A stretch of 64,000 nucleotides of DNA from Photobacterium proteolyticum (lineage in GTDB: Bacteria > Pseudomonadota > Gammaproteobacteria > Enterobacterales > Vibrionaceae). The stretch is taken from the NCBI RefSeq assembly GCF_001939735.1, contig NZ_MJIL01000079.1, positions 62,370 to 126,369 on the forward strand. The letters run 5' to 3'. The notes beneath the pieces are model-generated. The model was not told where the DNA came from, made no database searches, and saw nothing but the letters and a program-made list of their open reading frames with translations. Made by a program: the position numbers and the translations under genes. Positions 25,852 through 35,860 of the stretch are shown one piece after another (positions within the stretch are counted from its first letter, which is position 1; each line of letters starts with the position of its first letter).

Positions 25852-26751
25852 ATGTTAAGAAGAAAAAATATTTTAATGCTTATGGCCGCTATTCTCTCAT
25901 CTCTATTATTGATGAAAGAAGCGATCGCTCAGGAGCAAGTATGGGAGGCCGCTGATGGCGTATACAAATACGGCCCCGGGCATGGATTCAACTCCATGTT
26001 TGTGGTCACCAATGAAGGTGTGGTTGTTTTTGACTCTGCGAACACGCAACATTCAAAAGGAATGTTAAATGCCATTAGAGAGATCACCGACCAACCTATT
26101 CGCTATGTTATACAAAGCCACAACCATTGGGATCATGCCGGTGGAGGTCAGGTTTTTCGCGACCAGGGCGCATCTATCCTGGCTCACGTAGAAGCTTATG
26201 AATGGATGAAAGCCAACCCCCACCCCGATCTTGCGCTGGCAGATGAAGTATGGGCAGGTAAACAAAAAAACATTGTTTTAGGAGGAAAAACGATAGAGCT
26301 GCATTACGTAGGAATGAGCCATGGGCTAGGCATGACAGTTTCAGTACTACCTCAGGAAAAAGTGGCCTATATTGCCGATATCGTCACGCCAAATCGTGTA
26401 ATGTTCACTGTCGTACCAGACTTTAACATTAACGAGTGGAAAAAAGTGCTGGCAAATGTGGAGCAAATGGATTTCGACACGGCCATTTTCTCGCACTCTC
26501 ACGCCAAAGAACCACTAGGTACAATGAAAGATGTAACACTAGAGCGTGAATATATTGAAGACTTGCAGGCTGCGATTATGGCTGAGTTCAAAAAAGGCAC
26601 CCCTTTCGAGGCCGTTCCAGGCAAGATCAAACTCGATAAATATAAAGACTGGGCAGGGTATGATGAGTGGCTATCTATGAATGTATATCGCGTGATGCTG
26701 GATATGTGGATGGGACCGTACCCTTGGCGTCCTGAGCAGGCATATGAATAG
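25852..26751 (+). CDS. Exported MBL-fold metallo-hydrolase
   Basis: 299 residues. A signal peptide (KNILMLMAAILSSLLLMKEAIA, cut before QEQ) sends it to the periplasm. The metallo-beta-lactamase fold is shown by HNHWDHAGG (~92, zinc site), GMSHGLGMT (~153, zinc His), DIVTPNRVM (bridging Asp), and FSHSHAKE (~215, last zinc His). This variant without a dedicated lactamase signature is typical of quinoprotein-relay (SoxH/ PQQ-cluster) or generic hydrolases, so the substrate is unknown. The divergent LysR with an operator between them suggests induction. Hairpin terminator follows. Confidence 0.85.
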   Translation: MLRRKNILMLMAAILSSLLLMKEAIAQEQVWEAADGVYKYGPGHGFNSMFVVTNEGVVVFDSANTQHSKGMLNAIREITDQPIRYVIQSHNHWDHAGGGQVFRDQGASILAHVEAYEWMKANPHPDLALADEVWAGKQKNIVLGGKTIELHYVGMSHGLGMTVSVLPQEKVAYIADIVTPNRVMFTVVPDFNINEWKKVLANVEQMDFDTAIFSHSHAKEPLGTMKDVTLEREYIEDLQAAIMAEFKKGTPFEAVPGKIKLDKYKDWAGYDEWLSMNVYRVMLDMWMGPYPWRPEQAYE

Positions 26752-26821
26752 AGATACCCAGCTTTAAACAAAATACTTAGTAAAGTATTCACGCTTTCTC
26801 AAACCAGAGTAAATTCATAGA

Positions 26822-26855
26822 AATGTCGCTGATAACTTAGGCTATCAGCGACATT
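26822..26855. terminator. 13-bp perfect hairpin between convergent genes
   Basis: AATGTCGCTGATA, 8-base loop, exact complement. It lies between the hydrolase and the convergent HAD phosphatase genes, with AT-rich flanks but no long T-run. Likely terminator for both. Confidence 0.7.
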
Positions 26856-26872
26856 AATAATAATTAACGCCA

Positions 26873-27511
26873 TCAACCAAGCAATTCAAGCAGCTGCTCC
26901 GGGCGGTCAAAAAGATGCGTTGGTGAGGCTTGCTCAAGTTCATCCCTTGAACCATAGCCCCACAGCACGCCAGCCGAGTCCAACTTATTATGCTGTGCAG
27001 CGGTCAGATCAACGGCTCTGTCACCAATCATTACAGCATTTTGGCTAATCGTACCGGCCTGGCGAATCGCCTCAAGCTGCTGCCATTTTTCAATGCCAAT
27101 ATCACCACCGCTTACAAACTCAAATACATCAAGCAAACCGAACATAGCCAGGATTTTCTCTGCAAAGTCAGCCCGCTTTGACGTACAGACACCTAGCCGG
27201 CAGCCTTCTTTTTCCTTCAATGACAGCAGTACCTGCTTCATATCCGGATACAGATGGTTTTCTGAGTAACCTACTTCGGCATATCGCTCACGATACTTGG
27301 CAACTATCATTTCAATGAACAGCGGATCATGGTTACCTGTCAACTGAACAAAAGTTTGATCCAGCGGCGGACCAATATAAGCCGCTATATCGGCTTCGCT
27401 TTGTGGAACAAAGCCATAATGTTCAAGGGCGAAATTAAACGACCTGACAATACCTAGCTTTGGATCGCTTATCGTGCCATCCAAATCAAAAATCAACCAT
27501 TCATAGCTCAT
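26873..27511 (-). CDS. HAD-superfamily phosphatase (PGP/PpaX-like)
   Basis: 212 residues. Motif I FDLDGTISD (nucleophile and acid Asp near residue 8-10), motif II in GVCTSKR (~116, Thr/Ser), motif III Lys in EKWQQLEAI region, motif IV IGDRAVDLTAA (~165). The alpha-helical cap lies between motifs I and II (FALEHYGFVPQSE...GPPLDQTF), the C1 cap of phosphoglycolate phosphatase-like enzymes. Phosphoglycolate, pyrophosphate or sugar phosphate is a likely substrate; not decided by sequence. Confidence 0.88.
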   Translation of the reverse strand: MSYEWLIFDLDGTISDPKLGIVRSFNFALEHYGFVPQSEADIAAYIGPPLDQTFVQLTGNHDPLFIEMIVAKYRERYAEVGYSENHLYPDMKQVLLSLKEKEGCRLGVCTSKRADFAEKILAMFGLLDVFEFVSGGDIGIEKWQQLEAIRQAGTISQNAVMIGDRAVDLTAAQHNKLDSAGVLWGYGSRDELEQASPTHLFDRPEQLLELLG

Positions 27512-27571
27512 GAGACCTCCTTGTTCACTTTCATATTCCTTTACATGTCAGTAGCCTACAAGCAGGGTCTG

Positions 27572-30529
27572 CTAGGAAGAAAAGGCAGCAAAAAGAGCCT
27601 GCTTAGACTCGTCAAAAACTACTGACAATTCTGAGGCATCCAGCTGACTAATATCCCCTTCTTTAGCCGACTTCTCAAACGCCAGGCACACTTTGTGAAG
27701 CCTTGTCAGTCCCATCGTTCCTGCCGCCCCTTTCAGGGTATGGGCAAGGCTTGAGACTTGCTGCAAATTACCGTTATCAATTTCAACCAGCAGCTTATCG
27801 AGGGTCTCTGATGAAGAGTCGACGAATAAGCTAATCAACTTATTCACCTGCGCTTCACCCAACACCTTCAAATCGCTGCCTAATACGTTTTCATCCAGTA
27901 AAGGCCATACTTGTTCGTTGTCCACTTCGTACTGCTCCTGGTTTTGTTCTTTCTCGTGATTCGGCCTGTCTTCTTGCACGGTCCGGCTTACCTTGTCTTC
28001 TACCACTACTCGCTTATCACCCGACAAAATACTGCCCAGTGTCTCCACCAGCTGTTTCTCGACCAAGGGCTTTGGCAAGAAACCGGCAAAGCCGGAAGCC
28101 AGGTAAATTTCGACTTCTTCGCGGAATACATGGGCAGAGAAAGCCACCATTGGCGTTGGCTCAAACCAAGCCTCCTTGTGCCGTGCCTCCTCGATCCGTC
28201 GCAGCTTATGCAGCAAGGTCACCCCATCGGTATCAGGCAGATTGATATCAAGCAAAGCGATATCAAACTTCTGCTCGGCGTAAACCTGCTCGGCCTGTTT
28301 GCCATCTTCGGCAATCACAACGGTATGGCCAAGTCGGTGCAAGAAACCTTCGGCAACCAGACTGTTTACCGGGTTGTCCTCCACCAGCAATATGTGTGCA
28401 GAAGACAAAGCCTGTGCCTGACTATCAACAACATGGGAGCGCTGCCCCGGCTGTAGCTTGAGGGTAAACCAGAAACAGCTCCCCTTGTTTGGGGTCGAGC
28501 GAACACCAATCTGACCGCCCATCGCCTCGATAATCCGCCTGCTGATGGCAAGTCCCAGTCCGGTGCCACCCATCGTTTGGCGCCCTTCAAGAGACTGCTG
28601 GAAGGCATCAAACATACTTTTCTGTTCACCCTCAGCAATACCGATGCCGGTATCTTCAACTTCAAAGAGCAACTCGTCGACAAAGGTCGGATCCTGGCTC
28701 ACCTGTATCCGCACCTGTCCTTCATCGGTAAACTTAATCGCATTGCTAACAAGGTTAACCAACACCTGCCTCACCCGGGTTGCATCACTCACCCAATAAT
28801 CATTGGTACCGGGTTCGATGTGGCTAACTAGCTTAATGCGCTTGGCCAAGGCACGACTTTCGAGCATATCGTAGACATCTGACACTAACTCAGACAGAGA
28901 AAAGTCGTTAAGGCGAATATCGAGGTGCCCGGCTTCAATTTTCGAATAGTCGAGAACATCATTAAGAATATCCAGCAGAGATTCACCACTACGGTTAATC
29001 ACGTCGAGATATCTCGACTGTTTAGCCGTCAGCCCCGTATCGGCCAATAACGATGCCGTACCCAGTACGCCATTCATCGGGGTGCGGATCTCATGGCTCA
29101 TCGTCGCAAGAAAGGCAGATTTCGCCCGGTTGGCCTTTTCAGCTTCAGCACGTGCCTTGGCGTGGTTCTCTACTTCCAGATTAAGTTTGCAGTTGGCTTT
29201 TTCCAGCTCACTGGTTCTTTGGGCAACTAAGCGCTCTAGGCTGGTTTTGTGTTGTTGTAACTCAGAACGAATTTTTGATTCGACCTGTGCCAGACGATGG
29301 CGCTCATAGGCGGTATCTCGCGCCACCATAATGGCCCGCCCCATCTGTGCTAATTCATCTTCTCCCTGAACAGACAGACGAATTTCCAAATCACCGCGAG
29401 CCAATGACATTAGCGCATGACTATAGTCGTTGATCCGGCTAATAACACGGGCATAAACATAGCGCCACATGATCAGTACCAGGACCAGCAAGCCAACCAC
29501 GGAAATACCGATCAGGCTATTTCTCGCCACCGTCAGCGTCTCGTCAACTTTGGTTACGGCCTGCTGGGTGCCTTCATTCGCTGCGGTGATAATATCGCCA
29601 ACCGTCTGGTTAAGCTGCTGGAACAGCACCAGATTTTGCTGCTCCATCCGCTCAACATCTTTCTTCGCATACAGAAGCTGTTCCTGCGTGCCGAATAACA
29701 TCCCGCCATGGTTCAACGTCTGCGTTAATTCCAACAACTGCACCGAACGGCTCGGATCTTCTACCGATTTAACCCGATGATGCATCACCGAAACAGCATT
29801 GTTATAGCGCTCCTTAATCGCCAGCAGTGATGTAATGCTGTCGACCCGGTTAGAATCATCAAGCATGTTGATCACCTGCAAGGAAAGAAACCGCAGTTCA
29901 AACAGACGCTCGGTAAGATCCATATCCACCTCGACCAAACTATCCAGTGCCTTAAACACCGCAGGGGTATCACCGGCATCAACAAGATCGTATATACGGG
30001 AAACATTCGCCACCGCAATCGTATTGGCATTGGAAACCTGAGACTGAGACAGGGAGTCTATCTGCAAGGTGGCGTTGGCCATTTCTTCGGTCAGTGTATT
30101 GACCTGAGCCTGCAAATCGATTTTTCGTCCGACAAGCAGCCCAAGCATGGCGAGGTTGTCGACAATGCGCTTCACGTCATCCTCAAGCTGGCCCACCAGG
30201 GTAGATTCAAAAGAGTACTGCTCCAGCTCGCGCAAGCTATGCTTCAGCCCTTCGATATGAATCGTCAGTGCTTTACCCTGACGTTCTCGCTCCTGCTCAG
30301 TGGTCGACTTGGCCAGCACCTGTGCGGTGAAAATAATCCGGGTACTGAGGTCGGAAAGCTCGCGTGCCTCGGCTAGCGCAGGTACCGCGGAGTTAATTAC
30401 CGTTCGTTCAGTTTTGGCGACCAAAGAGAAGCCAGCCACACCGATAACCGCGGCAATAATCATCAGCCCGGCCATCGACGAGAAGGCAATCAGCAATTTT
30501 CGACCGATGCCGCTAGGAGTGAATGTCAT
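27572..30529 (-). CDS. torS: TorS-like hybrid sensor histidine kinase
   Basis: 985 residues, the sensor of a TMAO-type two-component phosphorelay. Order: TM1 (~11-38), periplasmic TorS sensor helices (~40-330), TM2 (~335-360, [17 protein letters not shown]), HAMP ([22 protein letters not shown]), HisKA with [15 protein letters not shown] (His ~478), HATPase (N box [30 protein letters not shown]), receiver domain ([10 protein letters not shown]; Asp ~760 in LLDINLPD), HPt domain ([12 protein letters not shown], His ~929). I chose ATG 30529 (MTFTPSGIG) over a TTG five codons upstream. It diverges from torT, its partner. torR and torCAD are not nearby, so it either signals to a distant TorR or senses something else. 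Confidence 0.9.
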   Translation of the reverse strand: MTFTPSGIGRKLLIAFSSMAGLMIIAAVIGVAGFSLVAKTERTVINSAVPALAEARELSDLSTRIIFTAQVLAKSTTEQERERQGKALTIHIEGLKHSLRELEQYSFESTLVGQLEDDVKRIVDNLAMLGLLVGRKIDLQAQVNTLTEEMANATLQIDSLSQSQVSNANTIAVANVSRIYDLVDAGDTPAVFKALDSLVEVDMDLTERLFELRFLSLQVINMLDDSNRVDSITSLLAIKERYNNAVSVMHHRVKSVEDPSRSVQLLELTQTLNHGGMLFGTQEQLLYAKKDVERMEQQNLVLFQQLNQTVGDIITAANEGTQQAVTKVDETLTVARNSLIGISVVGLLVLVLIMWRYVYARVISRINDYSHALMSLARGDLEIRLSVQGEDELAQMGRAIMVARDTAYERHRLAQVESKIRSELQQHKTSLERLVAQRTSELEKANCKLNLEVENHAKARAEAEKANRAKSAFLATMSHEIRTPMNGVLGTASLLADTGLTAKQSRYLDVINRSGESLLDILNDVLDYSKIEAGHLDIRLNDFSLSELVSDVYDMLESRALAKRIKLVSHIEPGTNDYWVSDATRVRQVLVNLVSNAIKFTDEGQVRIQVSQDPTFVDELLFEVEDTGIGIAEGEQKSMFDAFQQSLEGRQTMGGTGLGLAISRRIIEAMGGQIGVRSTPNKGSCFWFTLKLQPGQRSHVVDSQAQALSSAHILLVEDNPVNSLVAEGFLHRLGHTVVIAEDGKQAEQVYAEQKFDIALLDINLPDTDGVTLLHKLRRIEEARHKEAWFEPTPMVAFSAHVFREEVEIYLASGFAGFLPKPLVEKQLVETLGSILSGDKRVVVEDKVSRTVQEDRPNHEKEQNQEQYEVDNEQVWPLLDENVLGSDLKVLGEAQVNKLISLFVDSSSETLDKLLVEIDNGNLQQVSSLAHTLKGAAGTMGLTRLHKVCLAFEKSAKEGDISQLDASELSVVFDESKQALFAAFSS

Positions 30530-30609
30530 ACAGAAGAACCACAACAGGAAAAATTAGGTTTAACCACACAAAATAAAGCATTACTATTTTGCCAGCGATA
30601 CAGGTATAG

Positions 30610-31704
30610 ATGCTATTAATCATGAATAAAATGCGAATTTTTTCTTTCTTATTACTCTTTTTTTCTTTTCAACCGGCCTACGGGGTAGAGATTATTACCC
30701 ACAAGCCCCCTTTTGCCGGCGATAAACAGTCACGCACCATCACTTATCAACCGTTAACAACGGCATCTAAACCCTGGAAAATTTGCAGCGTGTACCCACA
30801 CCTAAAGGATTCCTACTGGCTCTCGGTCAACTACGGCATGGTTGAACATGCCAAAAAGCTCGGTGTTGAACTGAAAGTGCTGGAAGCTGGCGGCTACCCG
30901 CACCTGGAAAAGCAACAGACCCAGATCAAAGACTGCCACCAATGGGGAGCCGATGCGATTATTCTTGGTACTGTCGACAGCACCGCCTACCAGGGAATAC
31001 TGTCTCAACTCACCGGTGAAATTCCGGTCTTTGCCACAATCAACGATATTGATGTCACCGATCCCGATATCCGCAAAAACATCACGGCCAAAGTCGGGGT
31101 AGACTGGTACGAAATGGGCCAGGCTGCAGGCGAATTCCTTGCCAAGCGCCATCCTCGCGGCAGCGGTGTTGTTAATATTGCCTGGTTACCGGGACCTTCC
31201 CAGCGCGGCGGCACCAAGCCGGTTACCCAAGGTTTTCTGGATGCCGTAAAAGACAGTGATATCAATATCATCAAAACTATGTGGGCAGATAACAGCAAAG
31301 AGCTGCAACGCAACCTGATCCAAAAGCTCTTTGCCAGTGGCCAGCACCTTGACTATATCGTTGGCGGTGCGGTTGCAGCAGAAGTAGCAATCAGTGAATT
31401 GCGCTCCAACCACAAGTCAGACGATATCAGCATCGTTTCGACCTACCTCAGTCACGGTGTGTATCGAGGTCTGCGTCGCGGCAAAATTTTATTCGCCCCG
31501 ACCGATAAAATGGCTCAACAGGCTATGTTGTCTCTCGATCAGGCCGTTCGCCACCTTGAAGACAAGCCCATCGAACGCGATCTGTCACCCAAAATTGAAT
31601 GGCTGACTCCGACACACCTGCCAAAAGATGTCATCGCTGATTCCCTGTCACCAGCAGAGTTTCGGCCAGCCTTTAGTGTCTACAACCACAAGGTTCGGCG
31701 ATAA
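30610..31704 (+). CDS. torT: TorT-like periplasmic TMAO-binding protein
   Basis: 364 residues, a periplasmic binding protein of the sugar-binding fold that feeds the bound ligand signal to TorS. Signal peptide IFSFLLLFFSFQPAYG, then VEIITHKPPFAGD. The core follows TorT: WKICSVYPHLKDSYWLSVNYGMVEHAKKLGVELKVLEAGGYP, GADAIILGTVD, VNIAWLPGPSQRGGTKPVTQGF, and C-terminal SIVSTYLSHGVYRGLRRGKI. Start at ATG 30610 with AGG six bases before; ATGs at 30622 and 30631 are alternatives. The gene is divergent from torS with 80 bp between, so both should share a regulatory region. Confidence 0.9.
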   Translation: MLLIMNKMRIFSFLLLFFSFQPAYGVEIITHKPPFAGDKQSRTITYQPLTTASKPWKICSVYPHLKDSYWLSVNYGMVEHAKKLGVELKVLEAGGYPHLEKQQTQIKDCHQWGADAIILGTVDSTAYQGILSQLTGEIPVFATINDIDVTDPDIRKNITAKVGVDWYEMGQAAGEFLAKRHPRGSGVVNIAWLPGPSQRGGTKPVTQGFLDAVKDSDINIIKTMWADNSKELQRNLIQKLFASGQHLDYIVGGAVAAEVAISELRSNHKSDDISIVSTYLSHGVYRGLRRGKILFAPTDKMAQQAMLSLDQAVRHLEDKPIERDLSPKIEWLTPTHLPKDVIADSLSPAEFRPAFSVYNHKVRR

Positions 31705-31899
31705 GCAGGCTAAGCTCTCGCATCACTATGATTTATTGGCATATTATCGTTGTAAGATAGCTCAGGCTATACCCATTAGGCGATTAATGTTACCCACCTT
31801 TGATTTCAACTCTTTGGGTTGTACTTCTTTGGTTCGCTTTGATATTAATGTTTATAGTTTTTTCTATTGATAATATTCACCATCTTAGTGGAGTCCTGA

Positions 31900-32358
31900 A
31901 TGCAAGTAACGACCCGCACAATGCAAGCCAGCAAGCACATTGCCCTTGTGGCACATGACAACTGTAAAACGCACCTTTTGCGTTGGGTATCAGAGCATAA
32001 GGACAAGTTGCGCGCTCATACATTGTACGCAACAGGAACAACCGGCCACATGCTATCTCGCGAGACTGGCCTTGAAGTAAATTGCTTGCTGAGCGGCCCG
32101 ATGGGTGGTGATCAGCAACTTGGCGCCCTTATCTCTGAAGGAAAAATCGATATGATGATTTTCTTCTGGGATCCACTCAATGCGGTTCCGCATGACCCGG
32201 ATGTGAAGGCACTTCTGCGTATTTCTGCGGTCTGGAATATCCCGGTTGCAACAAACCGTGCCAGCGCTAACTTCATGATTTCTTCGCCTAAACTTGAGGA
32301 AGAAGTGGATATCGAAATCCCGGATTACAACGCCTACCTTTCAGAGCGCCTGGACTGA
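31900..32358 (+). CDS. mgsA: Methylglyoxal synthase
   Basis: 152 residues, converts dihydroxyacetone phosphate to methylglyoxal and phosphate, a bypass used when phosphate is low. Typical features: [17 protein letters not shown] (His19-type substrate residue), ATGTTGHML (phosphate site), [12 protein letters not shown] (catalytic Asp ~72), and [29 protein letters not shown] upstream serves as Shine-Dalgarno. In E. coli mgsA lies next to helD and the yccS group, and here too helD follows one gene later. Methylglyoxal is an electrophile of the type that KefC responds to, and kefFC is elsewhere in this window. Confidence 0.95.
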   Translation: MQVTTRTMQASKHIALVAHDNCKTHLLRWVSEHKDKLRAHTLYATGTTGHMLSRETGLEVNCLLSGPMGGDQQLGALISEGKIDMMIFFWDPLNAVPHDPDVKALLRISAVWNIPVATNRASANFMISSPKLEEEVDIEIPDYNAYLSERLD

Positions 32359-32392
32359 TATACCACTCTCAATATCATCGACAATACATATC

Positions 32393-32425
32393 GAAGCCTT
32401 CTCTCTGAGAAGGCTTTTTCGTTTT
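32393..32425 (+). terminator. Intrinsic terminator of mgsA
   Basis: AAGCCTTCTC pairs with GAGAAGGCTT around a 3-base loop and continues into TTTTTC. It is 36 bases after the stop. Confidence 0.9.
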
Positions 32426-32538
32426 CACCCCGAAAATCTTGATTTTACTCACCTATTCTCATTCCTTGTCAGGCAAGAAGCTAAATTTGGCCTACGTTTA
32501 TAAAAACTAAGACAAAAAAATAACAGAAGTGGTGGCAC

Positions 32539-33519
32539 ATGAAAGCATGGAAATTAACCCAACCGGAAGGACTCGGCTCCCTGACGCTATCCCGCGCCGC
32601 AAAGCCAACTCCCGCCTCGGACGAAGTCTGTATTGAAGTTAAGGCCGTTGGCCTCAATCCTATCGACTATAAACTCGCAAGCTGGGGCTATGCCACCTGG
32701 CAATACCCACAGATCATCGGGCTTGATGTTGCCGGCATTGTTTCCGTGGTCGGAAAAGGTGTCACCCACTTTCAGCCGGGTGATCGGGTGTTCTGCTTTG
32801 CCGATCCCCGCCAGGCGGGTGGGTTTGCCAACTACACAGCCGTCAAGGCCCATGCTTTGAGCCGCATTCCTGACTCGGTCAGCTTCGAGCAGGCCGCTGC
32901 TCTGCCCTGCGCAGGCTATACGGCGTGGCAGGCGGTCCATGACAAACTGGATATCAAACCCGGACAAAAAATAGCAATTACGGGAGCAGGAGGAGGCGTC
33001 GGGGGATTTGCCGTCCAGCTGGCAAAACTGGCAGGCGCAACAGTCTATGCCATCGCCGAAAAGCAGCATCATCATCGCCTGCTTGATTATGGTGTCGATG
33101 CCGTGATCGATCCGAAAAACGAGAATGTTGCCATGCGATTGATTGAGCTGACCGAAGACCAGCTCGTACACGCCGCCATCGACTGTGTGTCAGCAAAGTC
33201 CGGCAGTATTATGAGTGCCCTCATCCGCTATAACGGCGAGATTGTCATGGTTGCCGATCAATTTAATCAGGTGCCGCTGCTGGCCACCACCAAAGCAATC
33301 AGCTTGCATGAGGTAGCACTGCACGGCACCTATGCCCATGGCACGCTCGAGCATATCCATCATCTCGCCGATATCGGCAATACGCTCAGCAACCTGGTTG
33401 GCGAAGGAAAGCTGGATCCCATGATTGAGGAGAGCCTGCCGTTTGACAAACTCACGGACGGGCTAGATAAGCTCAAACAGCAACAACACAGCGGCAAGCT
33501 GGTTGTTACTGTCGGATAA
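32539..33519 (+). CDS. Zinc-independent MDR quinone-oxidoreductase-like protein
   Basis: 326 residues of the medium-chain dehydrogenase superfamily, NADPH:quinone reductase type. GroES-like N-domain: EVCIEVKAVGLNPIDYKLASWG, then GLDVAGIVSVVGKGVTHFQPGDRVFCF. The Rossmann NADP-binding loop AITGAGGGVGGFAVQLAKLAGA (~146) is clear. The Cys/His/Glu zinc ligands of classical alcohol dehydrogenases are absent, so a quinone or enone reductase activity is expected. It lies alone between the mgsA terminator and the opposing helD, splitting the usual mgsA-helD pair. Confidence 0.87.
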   Translation: MKAWKLTQPEGLGSLTLSRAAKPTPASDEVCIEVKAVGLNPIDYKLASWGYATWQYPQIIGLDVAGIVSVVGKGVTHFQPGDRVFCFADPRQAGGFANYTAVKAHALSRIPDSVSFEQAAALPCAGYTAWQAVHDKLDIKPGQKIAITGAGGGVGGFAVQLAKLAGATVYAIAEKQHHHRLLDYGVDAVIDPKNENVAMRLIELTEDQLVHAAIDCVSAKSGSIMSALIRYNGEIVMVADQFNQVPLLATTKAISLHEVALHGTYAHGTLEHIHHLADIGNTLSNLVGEGKLDPMIEESLPFDKLTDGLDKLKQQQHSGKLVVTVG

Positions 33520-33578
33520 GCCTGCTCATCTTAAACGTGTTGTCATCATAGCTGCCAATTGCCAGTTGCCCGTGGCCA

Positions 33579-35669
33579 TTAGCTTCTGGCAGCTTTCATC
33601 CGTTTGATTTTATTCATCACCGGGTATTTTTCATCAATCAGCTCATTGATAAACGGCGAAGTCTTTTCTGGATCTGCGCACACCCATACATGTTTTTTCG
33701 CCCGCGTCAGCGAGACGTAAAACAAGCGACGCTCTTCGGCATCGCTGAAGGCTTCATTACGGGCCTGAAGACAACCAGCCAGCCCAGTTTCACGATCAGG
33801 TGCCGGGAAGGTCCCCTTGTTCACATCCAGAATGAACACGTAATCCGCTTCCCGCCCTTTACTTGCATGGCAAGTCATGAAGTCCAGCGACAGCTGCGGC
33901 CACTGGCTCTGCCACTCTTTAAGCTTTTCGGGGCGCTGATTGTTATTGCGTCCTAGAAGCAACACCGAGGTCGGCTTGCTATTTTGCGAAGCAAGCTGTA
34001 CCAACTCCTGCTCCAGCAGATCCTGACAAAGAAGCGTTACCGCCTTGCGTTTTTGCTTCTTGAAGCTGGTCAGGTTCTTTTTCAGCTGCTGAGGGTTTTG
34101 CTGAATAAACACGTTGGCAACTTCGCCGATCATGCTGTTAAATCGATAGGTAGTGCCTAGCTCGGTAATATGGCTCGAGCCAAAGCGCTCTTCAAAACCG
34201 GTCGTCAGGTTAACATCAGCACCGGCAAAACGGTAAATTGCCTGCCAGTCATCACCGACGGCAAACAACGTCGGGTGGCTCTTTCCTTCCTGTGACGACT
34301 TGCAAAGTGCCTCAATCAACGCCAAACGGTGTGGCGAGATATCCTGATACTCATCCACCATAATAAAGCGCCATTCCGGCACGTACTTTCCTTCAACGAC
34401 ATATTCCGTCGCTTTTTGGATCATGGTGTTGAAGTCAATTTGCTTATTAGCTTTCAGGTATTGCTGATAAGCGCGGAAACATGGCCACAACAAGGCCAGC
34501 TCGCTCTTCATCCTCGCATGCGAGGCATTGCCTTCACTGGTCTCGATACTCTGGCTCAGCTCCGACTTATTTGTCCCCCGCTGACCGATAAGCTCGATAT
34601 GGCGCCAGATCCAGGCGGCCAGCTGCTCGCTTTTGGCCTGCTTCTCCATCGAGTTATCCGCCTTGAAGCCGGGGATCCGCCACTGAGTCAGGTGTTTTTG
34701 CCAACGTTTGGCGGACGCCGCAGTCTGCCATTGCTCAGTCAGCATCTCGGCTATCCATCTAGCGCGAGCCTTTTCATCCAATGCCAAGGGAGAAACATTC
34801 GGCTGCTCACCTTCCACCGACTTGATGATTTGGGTACCCAGGCTGTGGAAAGTAGCGACTTTGATGTTGTTATTTACTTTCTGGCCGAGACGCTCGCCCA
34901 TTTCCTCGGCAGCCTTACGGCCAAAGGCAAGCATCAGTATCTCTTCCGGCTGCGCAACCTGATTAGCAACCAAATAACCCGCCCGTGCAACCAGCACGCT
35001 GGTTTTACCGGTACCGGCTCCCGCCAATACTAAGTTATGATCTTGGTTAATTAACACCGCTTCTCGTTGCGATTCGTTGAGGGGAGAAGACTCAAATTTA
35101 TCAAACCAGGATGACCACTTTTCCGCTTCTTGTCGCAGCCATTGCTTATTGGTTTCTTCCACCCATGTAGCGTTATCTTCCAGCCAGGGAGTGACTTTCT
35201 CAAACGCCATAGGGCGAAAAGACGTCGCCAGTTCATGAGACAGCCCCGTCATTGCCAGCGATTGTTGCAGAAAATGGTTAAGGCACTGATGTTCAGACTG
35301 GCGCAAATAGCTTGTCTGACCGGCAAAGTCATCTATCCGGCTCAGCATGTCAGGCAGCACGCTATCAAGTTTCTCAACACGTCCCTGCGCCCAGCTTCGA
35401 TAGGCTTCGAGCAATATCTCGGCAAACTGTTTGCACTGATTCCAAGGTAGCCCGTGCACCGTCCAGCAGTACTCCTGATCGGCCGAGGTGATTTCCAACG
35501 ATCCCCAGATCACACCACGATGCACAGCAATCGCACCATCCCAGTCATCAAAAGGGATTTCCTCGGACTCGGTCTGGCTATCCAGGATCAGGCTATTCTC
35601 AGCCAATTCAATGCTGCAATAATCTCCCTGAACCAACCACTGTGCTAGCCAACTGGCTGTTAAACGCAT
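33579..35669 (-). CDS. helD: DNA helicase IV
   Basis: 696 residues, UvrD/Rep-type SF1 helicase. The N-terminal ~200 residues match HelD (RLTASWLAQWLVQGDY..; HRGVIWGSLEI; HGLPWNQCKQF). Walker A AGAGTGKTSVL (~220), the Ia/II region with VDEYQDIS (~436), GDDWQAIYRFAGA (~463, motif III), and the C-terminal motifs YRFNSM, TCHASKGREADYV and RRLFYVSLTRAK. It unwinds DNA 3' to 5' and takes part in RecF-type repair. I moved the start to ATG 35669, which matches E. coli HelD; the frame runs 14 codons further. Divergent from yccS, as in the E. coli mgsA-helD-yccF-yccS region. Confidence 0.93.
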   Translation of the reverse strand: MRLTASWLAQWLVQGDYCSIELAENSLILDSQTESEEIPFDDWDGAIAVHRGVIWGSLEITSADQEYCWTVHGLPWNQCKQFAEILLEAYRSWAQGRVEKLDSVLPDMLSRIDDFAGQTSYLRQSEHQCLNHFLQQSLAMTGLSHELATSFRPMAFEKVTPWLEDNATWVEETNKQWLRQEAEKWSSWFDKFESSPLNESQREAVLINQDHNLVLAGAGTGKTSVLVARAGYLVANQVAQPEEILMLAFGRKAAEEMGERLGQKVNNNIKVATFHSLGTQIIKSVEGEQPNVSPLALDEKARARWIAEMLTEQWQTAASAKRWQKHLTQWRIPGFKADNSMEKQAKSEQLAAWIWRHIELIGQRGTNKSELSQSIETSEGNASHARMKSELALLWPCFRAYQQYLKANKQIDFNTMIQKATEYVVEGKYVPEWRFIMVDEYQDISPHRLALIEALCKSSQEGKSHPTLFAVGDDWQAIYRFAGADVNLTTGFEERFGSSHITELGTTYRFNSMIGEVANVFIQQNPQQLKKNLTSFKKQKRKAVTLLCQDLLEQELVQLASQNSKPTSVLLLGRNNNQRPEKLKEWQSQWPQLSLDFMTCHASKGREADYVFILDVNKGTFPAPDRETGLAGCLQARNEAFSDAEERRLFYVSLTRAKKHVWVCADPEKTSPFINELIDEKYPVMNKIKRMKAARS

Positions 35670-35794
35670 GCTGTCACCCAAAGCTTTCCAAAAACAGGTA
35701 AAGAGTAACAAGAACTCCGGTTAGGCCATAGCACCTGAACAGCCATTTGAGTAAAATTTCTGCTAATAAATGCATTAGCCACTATTTTTACAAG

Positions 35795-35806
35795 GGGTAT
35801 ATACCC
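35795..35806. promoter_or_regulatory. 12-bp palindrome in the helD-yccS intergenic region
   Basis: GGGTATATACCC is a perfect palindrome 55 bases before the yccS start, in the divergent promoter region. It could be an operator; no known regulator fits it with certainty. Confidence 0.35.
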
Positions 35807-35860
35807 TTTGAGATATGAACTTTGGTATCTTTACCGCTTCACCTAACTAACTGAGCCAAC

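Noticed and set aside
33550-33604. 8-bp inverted repeat AGCTGCCA/TGGCAGCT near the end of helD
   Set aside because: Loop of about 39 bases, one arm in coding sequence, no T-run. Probably chance.
34329-35033. 234-codon plus-strand frame opposite helD
   Set aside because: Antisense to the conserved motifs of helD; composition is that of a complementary frame.
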